Origin: CATQHQ01 sp965243805
Lineage (GTDB): Bacteria > Gemmatimonadota > Gemmatimonadetes > Longimicrobiales > Gaopeijiaceae
Assembly (NCBI GenBank): GCA_965243805.1
Contig: OZ251577.1
Span: 434,001-498,000 of the forward strand
Direction: 5' to 3'
Length of the DNA: 64,000 nt
Numbering within the stretch: position 1 is the first letter of the stretch; each line of letters opens with the position of its first letter. A program made the translations under genes and the position numbers. The notes below the pieces were generated by a model, which saw only the letters and a list, made by a program, of their open reading frames with translations, searched no databases and was not told the origin of the DNA. Below are positions 1-8,200 of this stretch, one piece after another.

Positions 1-382
1 TGCCCAGTTCGGCGGTGATGCGCGCGCCGACTCGGCCCACCAGCACGACTGCGGTCAGTACCGGTCCCAGCTCCAGGACGATGCTCGTGACCGTAACGCT
101 TCCCAGCACGTAGAGCGGAATCGTGGAGGTGAACTGGTAGCCGCCCTGCTGGGAGGTGACGATCCCGGAGAGCACTCCCGTGATCAAGACGATGGGGATG
201 CTCTGGACGCCCATGACGTAGATCTGCCGCACGAACTCCCGGAACGAGAGCTGGAACCGGAGCAGTGCGGCGAAGGTCGCCCATACCAATTGGCCCAGCT
301 GGCCTGCGTGTCCGGCCCACTCTTCCCACCAGCGGCCCACCGCCTCGAAGGGGCGCCGCACATGGCGGGCAGTTCCCGTCAC
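1..382 (-). CDS. mlaE: MlaE-family ABC transporter permease, N-terminal part (truncated by window edge)
   Basis: Inner-membrane permease of an Mla/MCE-type ABC transporter that moves phospholipid between the membranes of a diderm cell, working with an MlaF ATPase and an MlaD-type MCE protein (family knowledge). Only the first ~127 codons lie in the window. They end with the family-diagnostic loop ELGPVLTAVVLVGRVGARI, preceded by a hydrophobic segment with GVQSIPIVLITGVLSGIV. The start is ambiguous: GTG at 382 overlaps the TGA of the upstream barrel gene by 4 bases (GTGA), which suggests translational coupling, while GTG at 361 in the same frame would also give a normal N-terminus. Neither has a strong ribosome binding site. 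The coupling to an outer-membrane barrel gene is consistent with an envelope-lipid role. Confidence 0.9.
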   Translation of the reverse strand, partial: MTGTARHVRRPFEAVGRWWEEWAGHAGQLGQLVWATFAALLRFQLSFREFVRQIYVMGVQSIPIVLITGVLSGIVTSQQGGYQFTSTIPLYVLGSVTVTSIVLELGPVLTAVVLVGRVGARITAELG

Positions 383-936
383 CGCGCCGCGCTCGGGATG
401 CCGGGGCCCGGCCTGCGGGGGGCTCGCCGCCGTTCTCTGGGGCCCACCAGCACGCCGACGGAGATCGTCTGACGGTTGGCGTTGCCGCCGATCTGCTGGC
501 GGAAGGCCCCGAACGGCGTCACCACCGGCACCTGGGGGAACCGAAGCCCCGCGACCAGGCTGAACGCCCATTCGTTGTCGGAGGCGGACGTGGGCGAGTC
601 GTCGCCTGGATCGAATCCCCGGTAGGCGGCTCCCACCCCGGCGAAGAGGGGACCCGGACCGAAGAGGATTTCGCCTCCGGCCTCGAAGGACCGGCAGCTC
701 TCGCAGTCCAGGAAGAGGTGGTCGTAGGTTGCGGCGATCGTCAGCCCGTCGCGGAGGAACGTCAGGTCGATCTCGGCGCGCCCTCCCACACCGAAGTCGC
801 CGCCGACGATCTGGGTCTGGTAGACTCCGTGGCCGCCGATCCGGAACTGGGCTTCGGCGGTGGACGGCTGGGATGCGGCCAGAAGCAGCACCGCTGTCGG
901 AAGGAAGAGGGACAGCCGCGGACGGTTGCCGAGCAC
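379..936 (-). CDS. Predicted outer-membrane beta-barrel protein
   Basis: A 185-residue secreted protein, probably a small outer-membrane barrel. The GTG start at 936 is favoured because a perfect AGGAGG lies 7 bases upstream (944-949), whereas an in-frame ATG at 987 has none. Residues 1-30 form a signal peptide with a hydrophobic core (LFLPTAVLLLAAS) and an AEA-Q cleavage site. The rest alternates glycine and aromatic residues in short strands (for example GVGAAYRGFDPG and WAFSLVAGLRF), typical of porin-like barrels. The last ~20 residues are arginine/proline-rich, so the strand pattern does not end with the usual C-terminal aromatic residue. The stop overlaps the MlaE start, suggesting a shared transcript. 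I do not recognise a specific function. Confidence 0.75.
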   Translation of the reverse strand: MLGNRPRLSLFLPTAVLLLAASQPSTAEAQFRIGGHGVYQTQIVGGDFGVGGRAEIDLTFLRDGLTIAATYDHLFLDCESCRSFEAGGEILFGPGPLFAGVGAAYRGFDPGDDSPTSASDNEWAFSLVAGLRFPQVPVVTPFGAFRQQIGGNANRQTISVGVLVGPRERRRAPRRPGPGIPSAAR

Positions 937-1037
937 GGGCGCGCCTCCTGAGGTTGGTTGAGCGGGTGACGTTGGAATGTAAGGCAAGCCGCAGAGGACG
1001 GACGGAGCGCGGACGAGCGAGAGGAGGCGACGGCGAC

Positions 1038-1601
1038 ATGTTCTTCAACTCCACCTTCATGGTTCCGCTGGCGCTGACGGCGTTGGCGGCTGTCCCTGTC
1101 CAGAGCGGGCCCGGCGGCGTCGCGGCGTTGGGCGGTCCCGGCGCGCCTGCTCACCCCTTCCGGCTGTCGGTGGCGGATGTGGTGGTCGTAGGCGATTCGA
1201 TGGAGGTGCGCATCCGCTTCTTCTGGGACGACTTGCAGATCGCCGTCATGGAGAGGGAGTCGGACATGGAGTTCCGCTTGGCGGAGACGCCCGATGTGGA
1301 CGCTGTGGTGGCGCGCTACATCAACGACATGCTGCTCTTCCAGGCCGGGGCGGCACCGCTGACGGGTGTGCTGGCGGAGCGAGGGGTCGAGGACGCTCGG
1401 CGCGCCGACGAGGTGATGTGGTGGTACCGACTGAAGTACGCGCTGCCCCCTGGGACCGAGCGGGTCGGGATCCGCAACCGGGTCCTCTTCAACGTATTCG
1501 AGGACCAGCGCAACTTGGTCCACCTGAAGACGCGGCGCGGTCGGGAGCGGAGCTACTACTTCACCTGGGACGACGACCAGGTCGCCGTGCCGCTGGGTTG
1601 A
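1038..1601 (+). CDS. DUF6702-like secreted protein
   Basis: A 187-residue protein with an N-terminal signal-like hydrophobic stretch followed by HPFRLSVADV. The HPF-h-s-h-t start of the mature domain and the late motif RERSYYFTWDDDQ resemble DUF6702 proteins, periplasmic proteins of unknown function known mainly from Bacteroidota and relatives. The ATG at 1038 is preceded by GAGGAGG at 1021-1027, 10 bases away. It is divergent from the barrel gene ending at 936, with about 100 bases between them that should carry both promoters; I cannot identify these with confidence. The family name is by recognition of the pattern only. Confidence 0.7.
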   Translation: MFFNSTFMVPLALTALAAVPVQSGPGGVAALGGPGAPAHPFRLSVADVVVVGDSMEVRIRFFWDDLQIAVMERESDMEFRLAETPDVDAVVARYINDMLLFQAGAAPLTGVLAERGVEDARRADEVMWWYRLKYALPPGTERVGIRNRVLFNVFEDQRNLVHLKTRRGRERSYYFTWDDDQVAVPLG

Positions 1602-1608
1602 GGCCAGG

Positions 1609-2814
1609 CTAGCGCGACAGGGTCCCGTGCCGGCGAGGCTGGGGTCGGGGTCGGGAGAGGGGCCGAGGCCGGGAGTCGTCGTCTTCCTCGACGGTCTTCC
1701 AGAAGGCGATTCCGCCGGCCTGCTGCCCCACGGCCACATCGGCGATCCGCTCCAAGGTGGAGAGATCGAAGACGTCCACCTTGCCGGGCTCGGCACCCAC
1801 GCCTTCCACCGACACGAAGGCGTACCGTCCGTCGGGGCTGATCGTCACACCGTGGGCCACGCTCGTGGAGGTGGGAACGACGGCCAGCGAACGGCCTGTC
1901 GCCAAGTCGAAGAACTGGACCGCCGCCCCCTGCTTGAGGGTCGCCACCAGGAGGTCGGAATCCGGCGCCAGCGCCAAGTTGTAGGGGCCGGAACCAGTCT
2001 CCAGTGTGCGAACCAGGGACCAGGACTCGCGGTCGATCTCCAAGATGCGGGCGCCGCGATTGCACGCCACCAGCACCGTGCCTCGCGCGGGCACCGGCGT
2101 GACCCAGGTGGGAGAGCAGCCGGGCTCCAAGGGGAAGCGCCGCGCCACCTGGAAGGCGCGGGTGTCCACCTCGACGATCTGGTCGTCCATCATGCACGCC
2201 GAGTACAGGTAGTCGCCGGAGGCGTCCAGGCGGGCGCCGTGGGGCATGACGCACGTCTCGACCCGCTCGACCTCGACCATGCCGGGGACATAGACGACCG
2301 AGACGGACGAAGGCGTCGGTTCGCCGTGCAGGTTGAAGTTGGCCACGAAAGCGTACAGGCCGCCGGGGGTCAGGTCCAGCGTGGCCGGAAAGTGGCCCAA
2401 GGAGACGGGATCGCCGACCAGGGTGTCGGGGCCAGCGTCGAACTTCCACAGCTTGCCGCCGGGGACGCCGTGGCCGGTGGTCATGTAGAGGAAGCGACCG
2501 TCGGGGGAGAACCGGAGGCCGTGGGGACCCTCCGTTTCCGTGGCCATCTCGCCGACGACAACGGTCTGGTCCAGCGCCGCGCCTTGGGGGCCGAAACGGA
2601 CCCGGTGGAGGAGGTCGGCAGACTCGGCCGCGACGTAGACGTAGTACGTGGTCTCGGGGGGCTGGGCTGTCTCGGAGGGCTGGGCCGCCAGCGAAGCGCC
2701 CGCCGTGGGGCCAGTGGCCAGGACGCTCGCCGCGGCAACGGCGACCCGCAGCCACAGCGCGCGTCGGACCAGCCACAGTGGGCGTCGGACGACGGTTCCC
2801 TTCGCCTTTGCCAT
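1609..2814 (-). CDS. Secreted YVTN-type beta-propeller protein
   Basis: A 401-residue protein with an arginine-rich n-region and hydrophobic core (residues 1-43) as signal peptide, then about seven propeller blades. Blade signatures include GPHGLRFSPDGRFLYMTTG, GPYNLALAPDSDLLVATL and AHGVTISPDGRYAFVSVEG, the SPDGR-Y-hydrophobic pattern of YVTN/WD-like repeats. Such proteins sit in the periplasm or on the surface and usually bind other proteins or ligands; some relatives carry a lactonase fold. No catalytic residue set can be assigned here. The C-terminus ends in an Arg/Pro-rich tail of ~20 residues. It converges on the DUF6702 gene with 7 bases between stops and is divergent from the CNNM transporter gene. 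Confidence 0.75.
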   Translation of the reverse strand: MAKAKGTVVRRPLWLVRRALWLRVAVAAASVLATGPTAGASLAAQPSETAQPPETTYYVYVAAESADLLHRVRFGPQGAALDQTVVVGEMATETEGPHGLRFSPDGRFLYMTTGHGVPGGKLWKFDAGPDTLVGDPVSLGHFPATLDLTPGGLYAFVANFNLHGEPTPSSVSVVYVPGMVEVERVETCVMPHGARLDASGDYLYSACMMDDQIVEVDTRAFQVARRFPLEPGCSPTWVTPVPARGTVLVACNRGARILEIDRESWSLVRTLETGSGPYNLALAPDSDLLVATLKQGAAVQFFDLATGRSLAVVPTSTSVAHGVTISPDGRYAFVSVEGVGAEPGKVDVFDLSTLERIADVAVGQQAGGIAFWKTVEEDDDSRPRPLSRPRPQPRRHGTLSR

Positions 2815-2893
2815 GGGCTAATGCTAGAGTCAATTTGGCGGTTGCGGCAAGTCTTGGTGCACCTCCCCCTGCCCTCGTGATCTGGCGCGACGA

Positions 2894-4153
2894 TTGATCC
2901 TTCTCGCAGTCGTAGTGAGTTCGTCCCTGGCGATCTCCTTCCTGTGCTCGGTGCTGGAAGCCGTCCTGCTGTCGGTGAACCACTCCTTTGTGGCGCTGCT
3001 CCAGGAGCGGGGCGACCGCGCCGGCGATCTGCTGGCCCGGATGAAGCGGCGGATCGACGAGCCGATCGCGGCGATCCTCACCTTGAACACCGTCGCCCAC
3101 ACCGTCGGCGCCGCTTGGGCCGGGGCGATTGTCGCACGAACCTACGGGGACGTGTGGATCGGCGCGTTTTCGGCCGTGCTCACGTTGGCCGTGCTGGTGG
3201 TCTCGGAGATCATCCCCAAGACGATCGGCGCCACGTTCTGGAAGGGGCTGGCGCGTCCGACGGCGCACCTGCTGCGCGCGATGGTGCTGGTCATGAAGCC
3301 GGTGATCGTGCCGCTGGGGCTGGTGAGCCGCTGGACGGGGGCGAAGCGAGAGCGACAGGCCACCGTGAGCCGGGCGGAGATCGAGGTGCTGGCCGAGATC
3401 GGGCGGCGGGAGGGCGCCATCGACGAGGACGAGTTCCAGGTCATGTCCAACGTCATGCAGCTGGACGAGATCACGGCAGAGGACGTGATGACGCCCCGGA
3501 TCGACATTGTGGCGGTGCCGGCGGAAGCGTCGTTGAAGGAGGCGATCGACGTGATGCTGGATCGGGGCAAGATGCGGATGCCGGTCTACGAGGGGAGCAT
3601 CGACCGGATCGTGGGGGTTCTGCTGGCTCGGGACCTGTGGCGGGCGGATCGGGAGGGTCGGGAGCGGGTGCGCGAGGTGGCACGGCCCGCCCAGTTCTCG
3701 CCCGCCGTGAAGCCGGTGGAGGAGCTGATCCGGGAGATGCGGGCCAAGAGGACCAAGATGGTGGTCGTGCTGGACGAGTTCGGCGGCACCGCGGGGCTCG
3801 TCACCTTGGAGGACCTGATCGAGGAGATCGTGGGGGAGTTCCAAGACGAGCACGAGGCCGACGAGCCCCAGGACTTTCGAGAGATGGTGGACCGGCGAAC
3901 GATCGTCCGGGGAGGCGCGTCGGCGAAGGAAGCGGAGGAGCGGCTGGGGATCGTCCTAGGCGAGGAGTACGCCACCGTCGGAGGCTACGTCTTCGGCGCC
4001 TTGGATCGGGTGGGGAGGCCCGGCGACTCGGTGGCGGCAGGCGACGGACGGTTCACGATCGCCTCGGTGAGGCGGCGACGGATCGAGTACGTGATCTACG
4101 AGCCCGGCACCGCGGAGGCCGGCGAGGGCCGATCGGGAGCCGGCCTGGGCTGA
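2894..4153 (+). CDS. CNNM/CorC-type (hemolysin-like) membrane transporter with CBS pair
   Basis: A 419-residue protein with an N-terminal DUF21/CNNM membrane domain (about residues 1-150; SSLAISFLCSVLEAVLLSV and LNTVAHTVGAAWAG). A cytosolic CBS pair follows (EDVMTPRIDIVAVP, MRMPVYEGSIDRIVGVL, KMVVVLDEFGGTAGLVTLED), then a CorC_HlyC domain to the C-terminus. The family transports or senses Mg2+/Co2+. The start is uncertain: TTG at 2894 is the first usable codon in frame and lacks a clear ribosome binding site. The last 19 codons fall in a 26-bp direct repeat and the gene overlaps the convergent lspA 3' end by 58 bases, so the tail AEAGEGRSGAGLG is probably a repeat-derived extension. Confidence 0.9.
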   Translation: MILLAVVVSSSLAISFLCSVLEAVLLSVNHSFVALLQERGDRAGDLLARMKRRIDEPIAAILTLNTVAHTVGAAWAGAIVARTYGDVWIGAFSAVLTLAVLVVSEIIPKTIGATFWKGLARPTAHLLRAMVLVMKPVIVPLGLVSRWTGAKRERQATVSRAEIEVLAEIGRREGAIDEDEFQVMSNVMQLDEITAEDVMTPRIDIVAVPAEASLKEAIDVMLDRGKMRMPVYEGSIDRIVGVLLARDLWRADREGRERVREVARPAQFSPAVKPVEELIREMRAKRTKMVVVLDEFGGTAGLVTLEDLIEEIVGEFQDEHEADEPQDFREMVDRRTIVRGGASAKEAEERLGIVLGEEYATVGGYVFGALDRVGRPGDSVAAGDGRFTIASVRRRRIEYVIYEPGTAEAGEGRSGAGLG

Positions 4154-4680
4154 TCGGAGGCCGGCGAGGGCTGATCGGGAGCGGCGCCAGTCCGCTTCTC
4201 CCGCCGTTCTTCGAGCCAGAAGGAGATGGCGAGCAGGACGGCGCCGCAGGAGATCGCCATGTCGGCGATGTTGAAGATCGGCCAGTTCCAGGTGGTGAAG
4301 GGCAGGTCCATGGGACCGATGAAGTCCACGACGCCGCGGTCCCAGCGGACCCGGTCGATCAGATTGCCCAGCGCGCCGGAGACGACGAGGGCCAGCGCCA
4401 GGATTCGGACTCGGTCGGTGCCTGGGGTGCGCACCAGCAGGGAGACCATCAGCCCGAGGGCCAGGAGGGTGACGGGAATGAAGAACCAGCGGGGATCGTT
4501 GCCGACGGAGAGGCCGAACGCCGCGCCTCGGTTGTACGCCAGGGTGAGCGGCACGTGTCCGCCCAGAAAGTCGGGACGGGGGGCGCCGGGCAGGGTCGTG
4601 ACCGCCCACCGCTTGGTAATGATGTCGGCCACCAGGATCGCCGGCAGGCAGGCGGCGAGGATCGCAAGCTTGCGCTTCAC
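4096..4680 (-). CDS. lspA: Lipoprotein signal peptidase (signal peptidase II)
   Basis: A 194-residue inner-membrane aspartyl protease that removes the signal peptide of diacylglyceryl-modified prolipoproteins. Four membrane segments are visible. Family motifs are intact: YNRGAAFG, GNLIDRV with the first catalytic Asp, and FNIADMAIS with the second. The normal domain ends near residue 163 (FWLEERREK); the remaining ~30 residues are a Pro/Ser/Asp-rich tail made from the direct repeat shared with the convergent transporter gene. ATG at 4680 lies close downstream of tmRNA and the hairpin at 4693-4721. Confidence 0.95.
   Translation of the reverse strand: MKRKLAILAACLPAILVADIITKRWAVTTLPGAPRPDFLGGHVPLTLAYNRGAAFGLSVGNDPRWFFIPVTLLALGLMVSLLVRTPGTDRVRILALALVVSGALGNLIDRVRWDRGVVDFIGPMDLPFTTWNWPIFNIADMAISCGAVLLAISFWLEERREKRTGAAPDQPSPASDQPRPAPDRPSPASAVPGS
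4115..4182. repeat. 26-bp direct repeat, two copies, spanning two convergent gene ends
   Basis: Copies at 4115-4140 and 4157-4182 differ at one base (period 42). The repeat lies in the overlap of the CNNM transporter and lspA and encodes the low-complexity C-terminal tails of both. The plus-strand TGA stop of the transporter sits between the copies. Confidence 0.8.
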
Positions 4681-4692
4681 GTAGGCGGAACT

Positions 4693-4721
4693 CCGGGCTG
4701 GTTGGCACTCCGCCAGCCCGG
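4693..4721 (-). terminator. Strong hairpin between tmRNA and lspA
   Basis: A perfect 9-bp stem (4693-4701 paired with 4713-4721, CCGGGCTGG/CCAGCCCGG) with an 11-base loop, just downstream of the tmRNA 3' end on the minus strand. No U-run follows, so it may be a terminator of the non-canonical GC-rich kind or an RNA processing/stability element in front of lspA. Confidence 0.5.
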
Positions 4722-4739
4722 CAGAGTGAAGTGTTGAAG

Positions 4740-5092
4740 TGGAGGCGGCGGGAGTCGAACCCGCGTCCGCGAAAGGTTCCCGCGAAGCCTCTACGTGCGT
4801 AGATCACCGTTTGGATTCGCGTCCGGGAGGGTCGGCGAACCACCCGCCCCGGGGCTAGCCACCTTGCGTCTCGCCTACCGGTTCAGCGGCCGAAACCGGC
4901 AAGCCAGCCCGAATCGTCGACGCTTCGTCGGCCTGCCTCGGGCGGGCGGGCCGGGAAGCGGACTGCTTGGATTAAGCAGCCAGGGCCAAGTCGTTGTTGG
5001 CGTTTGATTGGTTTCCGGGATGTTTCACGAGGTTCCCGAACCTCGGCACGCAGCTGCGCTGTCGCCCAACACGTCGAAACCGTGTCGCCCCC
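4740..5092 (-). ncRNA. ssrA: Transfer-messenger RNA (tmRNA)
   Basis: Trans-translation RNA that rescues stalled ribosomes. The 5' end (GGGGGCGACACGGTTTCGAC at 5092 downward) and 3' end (TCGACTCCCGCCGCCTCCA ending at 4740) form the tRNA-like domain: a 7-bp acceptor stem with one G-U pair and a T-arm GCGGG-TTCGACT-CCCGC. CCA is not encoded after the discriminator A. The tag reading frame runs from 5001 to 4972: GCC resume codon, peptide ANNDLALAA, TAA stop. That ends in the LAA-type degron recognised by ClpXP. The order acceptor, tag, pseudoknot-rich GC segment, T-arm is normal for one-piece tmRNA. About 353 bases, the usual length. Confidence 0.97.
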
Positions 5093-5114
5093 TTGTTGTC
5101 AATCCGCGATCGGG

Positions 5115-5155
5115 GCGGCGCACCGTTGCCCGAGGCTTCGGACTAGGTGCGCCGC
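5115..5155 (-). repeat. Inverted repeat upstream of tmRNA
   Basis: A perfect 10-bp inverted repeat (5115-5124 GCGGCGCACC with 5146-5155 GGTGCGCCGC) with a 21-base loop. It lies between the stop of autotransporter A (5246) and the tmRNA 5' end (5092). It could terminate the autotransporter transcript or fold in the tmRNA precursor leader; no U-run is present. A TATGAT that could be a tmRNA -10 box reads on the minus strand at 5178-5173, without a convincing -35. Confidence 0.4.
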
Positions 5156-5245
5156 AACCGTCGCGTCTCCGAATCATACCACAGATGCGTCTGAAGGGGA
5201 AGTCCCCCAGGCGTGGGGCGGGACGGCCCCCCTACCTGGGACCCC

Positions 5246-8200
5246 CTACCTGAACCCGATCGTGCCTTGGAGGCCGAGGCGGCGCTCCGTGGGCTGTAGG
5301 TCGCTGGCGACCTGTTCGCCGAAGAGGTCGATCGCGAAGCGCAGGCTCCGGGCCGTGCGTGCGCCGGCACCCGGTTCCGAGCGGGAGCCGGCGTCGGGCG
5401 CGTCGCCCAGCAGTGCCCAGCGCGTGCCGGCGTTGAGCCGGTAGCCGGAGGCGCCGTCGCGGCTCCAGCGGCCGAACGGCGTCACCTGCGCGCCGCCCGG
5501 CAGGACCACGCCCCAGCCCAGTTCCAGCGCCAACCGGTCCGGCGTCCAGCCGGGCATGTCGGCGACGGGCGCGGTACCGACGGGCGGTGCTGTCGGGTCG
5601 CCCAGCGGGGCGGCCTGGTGCGGTGCAAACCCGGCCTGGGCCTGCCACAGCGACTGGGCACCACCCAGCCCGTCGCCCCATGTCGGCTCGAGCGAGAACG
5701 ACAGCCCGCCCTGATCCCGGCCCGGCTGCAACCGCACCGCGAAGCCAGCGCCCCACTCCCGGAACGCGCTCGTCTGGTGCGCCACCAGCGCGCGTCCACG
5801 CGCCTCCACGCTCAACCCGGTGGCCACATGCGCGAACCCCAGCGTCGCGCCCGCCTCCGCGCCCAGTCCACTCTCCGCGTCGCCGCCATCCCACCGACCG
5901 CCGAGATCGAGCCGGCCCTGCAGCGCCGCGCCCTCGCCCACCGCCCACTGGCCGCTCAGCTCCGGTGCAAACCGCACCCGCTGCGCCATCGCCGTGACGC
6001 CCGCCAAGTCCACCGCGGCGTCCGACTCGATGCGCACCGTGAAGGCGTCGGCGCGCAACGCCAATGGTCCGATCAGCTCCTGGCGTGCGCCGACCGCCGC
6101 CATGCGCATCCGGATGTCGGTGCTGAACCGTCCGCCCACCGTTTCGGTCAGGTCCGCCGAGCCCCGGCCCGCGCCCACCAAGCCCCACAGGCCCAGCCCT
6201 TCGGCGGGCGACCAGTGCAGGTAGGGGTAGGCACTGGTCAGGCGGGCGTCCACCGTGCCCGTCCCGTTGTGCCTGCTCGTGAACTCGGAGTCGAGCGCGC
6301 TGCGCGAGCCCGCCAGCCCCAGCAGCAGCCCCGAGCCGAACCGGTAGTCCAGTCCGGCGTAGATCGAGCGCGTGCCGCCCTCGAGCAGGAGCCCGTCGTT
6401 CGGCGCGCTCTCGAACTCGCTCCCGTTCGCTTGGCCCCACAGCGTCCAGCCCGAGCGGGAGGGCGACGCCTGGGGTGCCGCGCCGTCGGGTGCGTCCGAC
6501 GCTTCGGAGCCGGAGCCAGGGGCGTCGGCACCCGTGGCCGAAGCCGGGCCGTCGGCGGCCGAAGCCGGGTTGCGATCGTCGTCGCTGCCGCCGAACGACA
6601 GTTGGAACGAGCTGCGGGTGAGCAGGTCGCCGCCCGAGAGCGGGTCGAACCCGATGCTGCCCCGCCCGATCCGGTCCGCGCCTTCCTGCTGGCCCGTGTA
6701 CGCGCCGCCGCCACCGCCGAAGCCGCCCGGGGCGTCCATGGCGCCGGGACCGTCCATGGCACTGGGGCCGCCCATGGCACCGTCGCCGCCGAACAGCAGC
6801 GCCGCCATGTCGAGGTGCGCGGCGCCGACACCGCCAGCCAAGCCCGCGCCAGCCGCCCGGGGAGCCGTGAACTGCATCCCCAGCAGGCTCGACGCGCTCC
6901 GCGCCAAGTCTCCGATGCCGCACTGCTGGCCGCCGGGACCGCCGGTGCCGCCAGGACCACCGCCGAACGCGCCGCAGCCCAGGGAACGGCCGCCCAAACT
7001 CATGTGCGAGCCGCCCGACGAGGACTCGAGACCCAGCCGGCCGCCGATCACGTCCACCGTCTCGGCACCCAGCGAGCGGCCGAACGCCGTCAGCGCCATC
7101 TGCAACGTGCGGGCGCGCTCCGACCGCGACGGCTCCACCGTCACTTGCACCTGCTGCGTCGCCGTCAGGCCGCCCGGGTCGCTCGCCGTCACCGTCACCG
7201 TCGCCATGCCCAGCGCCTGCGGCGCGATCGACAGCCGTCCGCCGGCCGTCACCGACGCCGTCGCAACGCCCGGCGACGACGACTCGGCCATGTAGCTCAG
7301 CGCGTCGCCGTCCGGGTCCCGGAAGTACGGCGCCAAGTCCTCCTCCGCTGCTGCGCCGTACGCTTCCAGCACCTTCGGCGCCATCGCGCCCACCGCCTCG
7401 GGACCCTCGTTCTCGTCCAGCAGCTCCACTGTCGCACGGGCTTCGTCTGCCAGCCCGCCGGCGTCCTCTACCCGCACCGTCAGCGCGAACGACGCCGGGC
7501 CCGCCTCGTAGTCCTCGCCGGGTCCGACGTAGCGCACCTCGCCGCTCGCAGCGTCCACCTGGAAGCGTCCGGCGTCGCCCTCCGCCAAGCTGTACGTCAG
7601 CGCGTCGCCCTCGTCCGGGTCCGTCGCCTCCGTCTGGCCCAGCAGCACGGGTCCGCGAGCGTTCTCCGACAGCTCGAACGCATACGCACTGTCCGCGAAC
7701 GACGGCGCCTCGTTCTCGTTCAGCACCGCCACCGTCACGCTCGCCGTGTCCGCCAGGCCGCCCGCGTCCGTCGCCTGCACCGCCAGCACGTACTCCGGCG
7801 GGCCGGCCTCGTAGTCCTCGCCTGCGCCTACGTAGCGCACTTCGCCCGTCGCGCCGTCCACCTCGAACCGCCCGGCATCGCCGTCAGCCAAGCTGTACTT
7901 CACGACGTCGCCCTCGTCCTCGTCCGTCGCTTCCACCATCCCCAGCGCCATCGGGCCGGGCGCGTTCTCCGACAGCTCGTACGCGTATGCCGAGTCGGCG
8001 AACACGGGCGCTTCGTTCACGTCCAGCAGCGTCACCGCCGCCGTCGTCGTCGCCGACAGTCCGGTCCGGTCCACCGCCACCACGGTGAACTCCCAGCTCG
8101 TCGGGCCGGTCTCGTAGTCCTCGCCCTCGCCCGCGTAGCGCACCACGCCGGTCGCGGCGTCCACCTCGAACCGCTCCGAATCCGAGCCCGCCAGCATGTA

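Noticed and set aside
5173..5178. TATGAT as the tmRNA promoter -10 box.
   Set aside because: No acceptable -35 at 16-18 bases, and it would give a ~70-base 5' leader; noted in the hairpin entry only.
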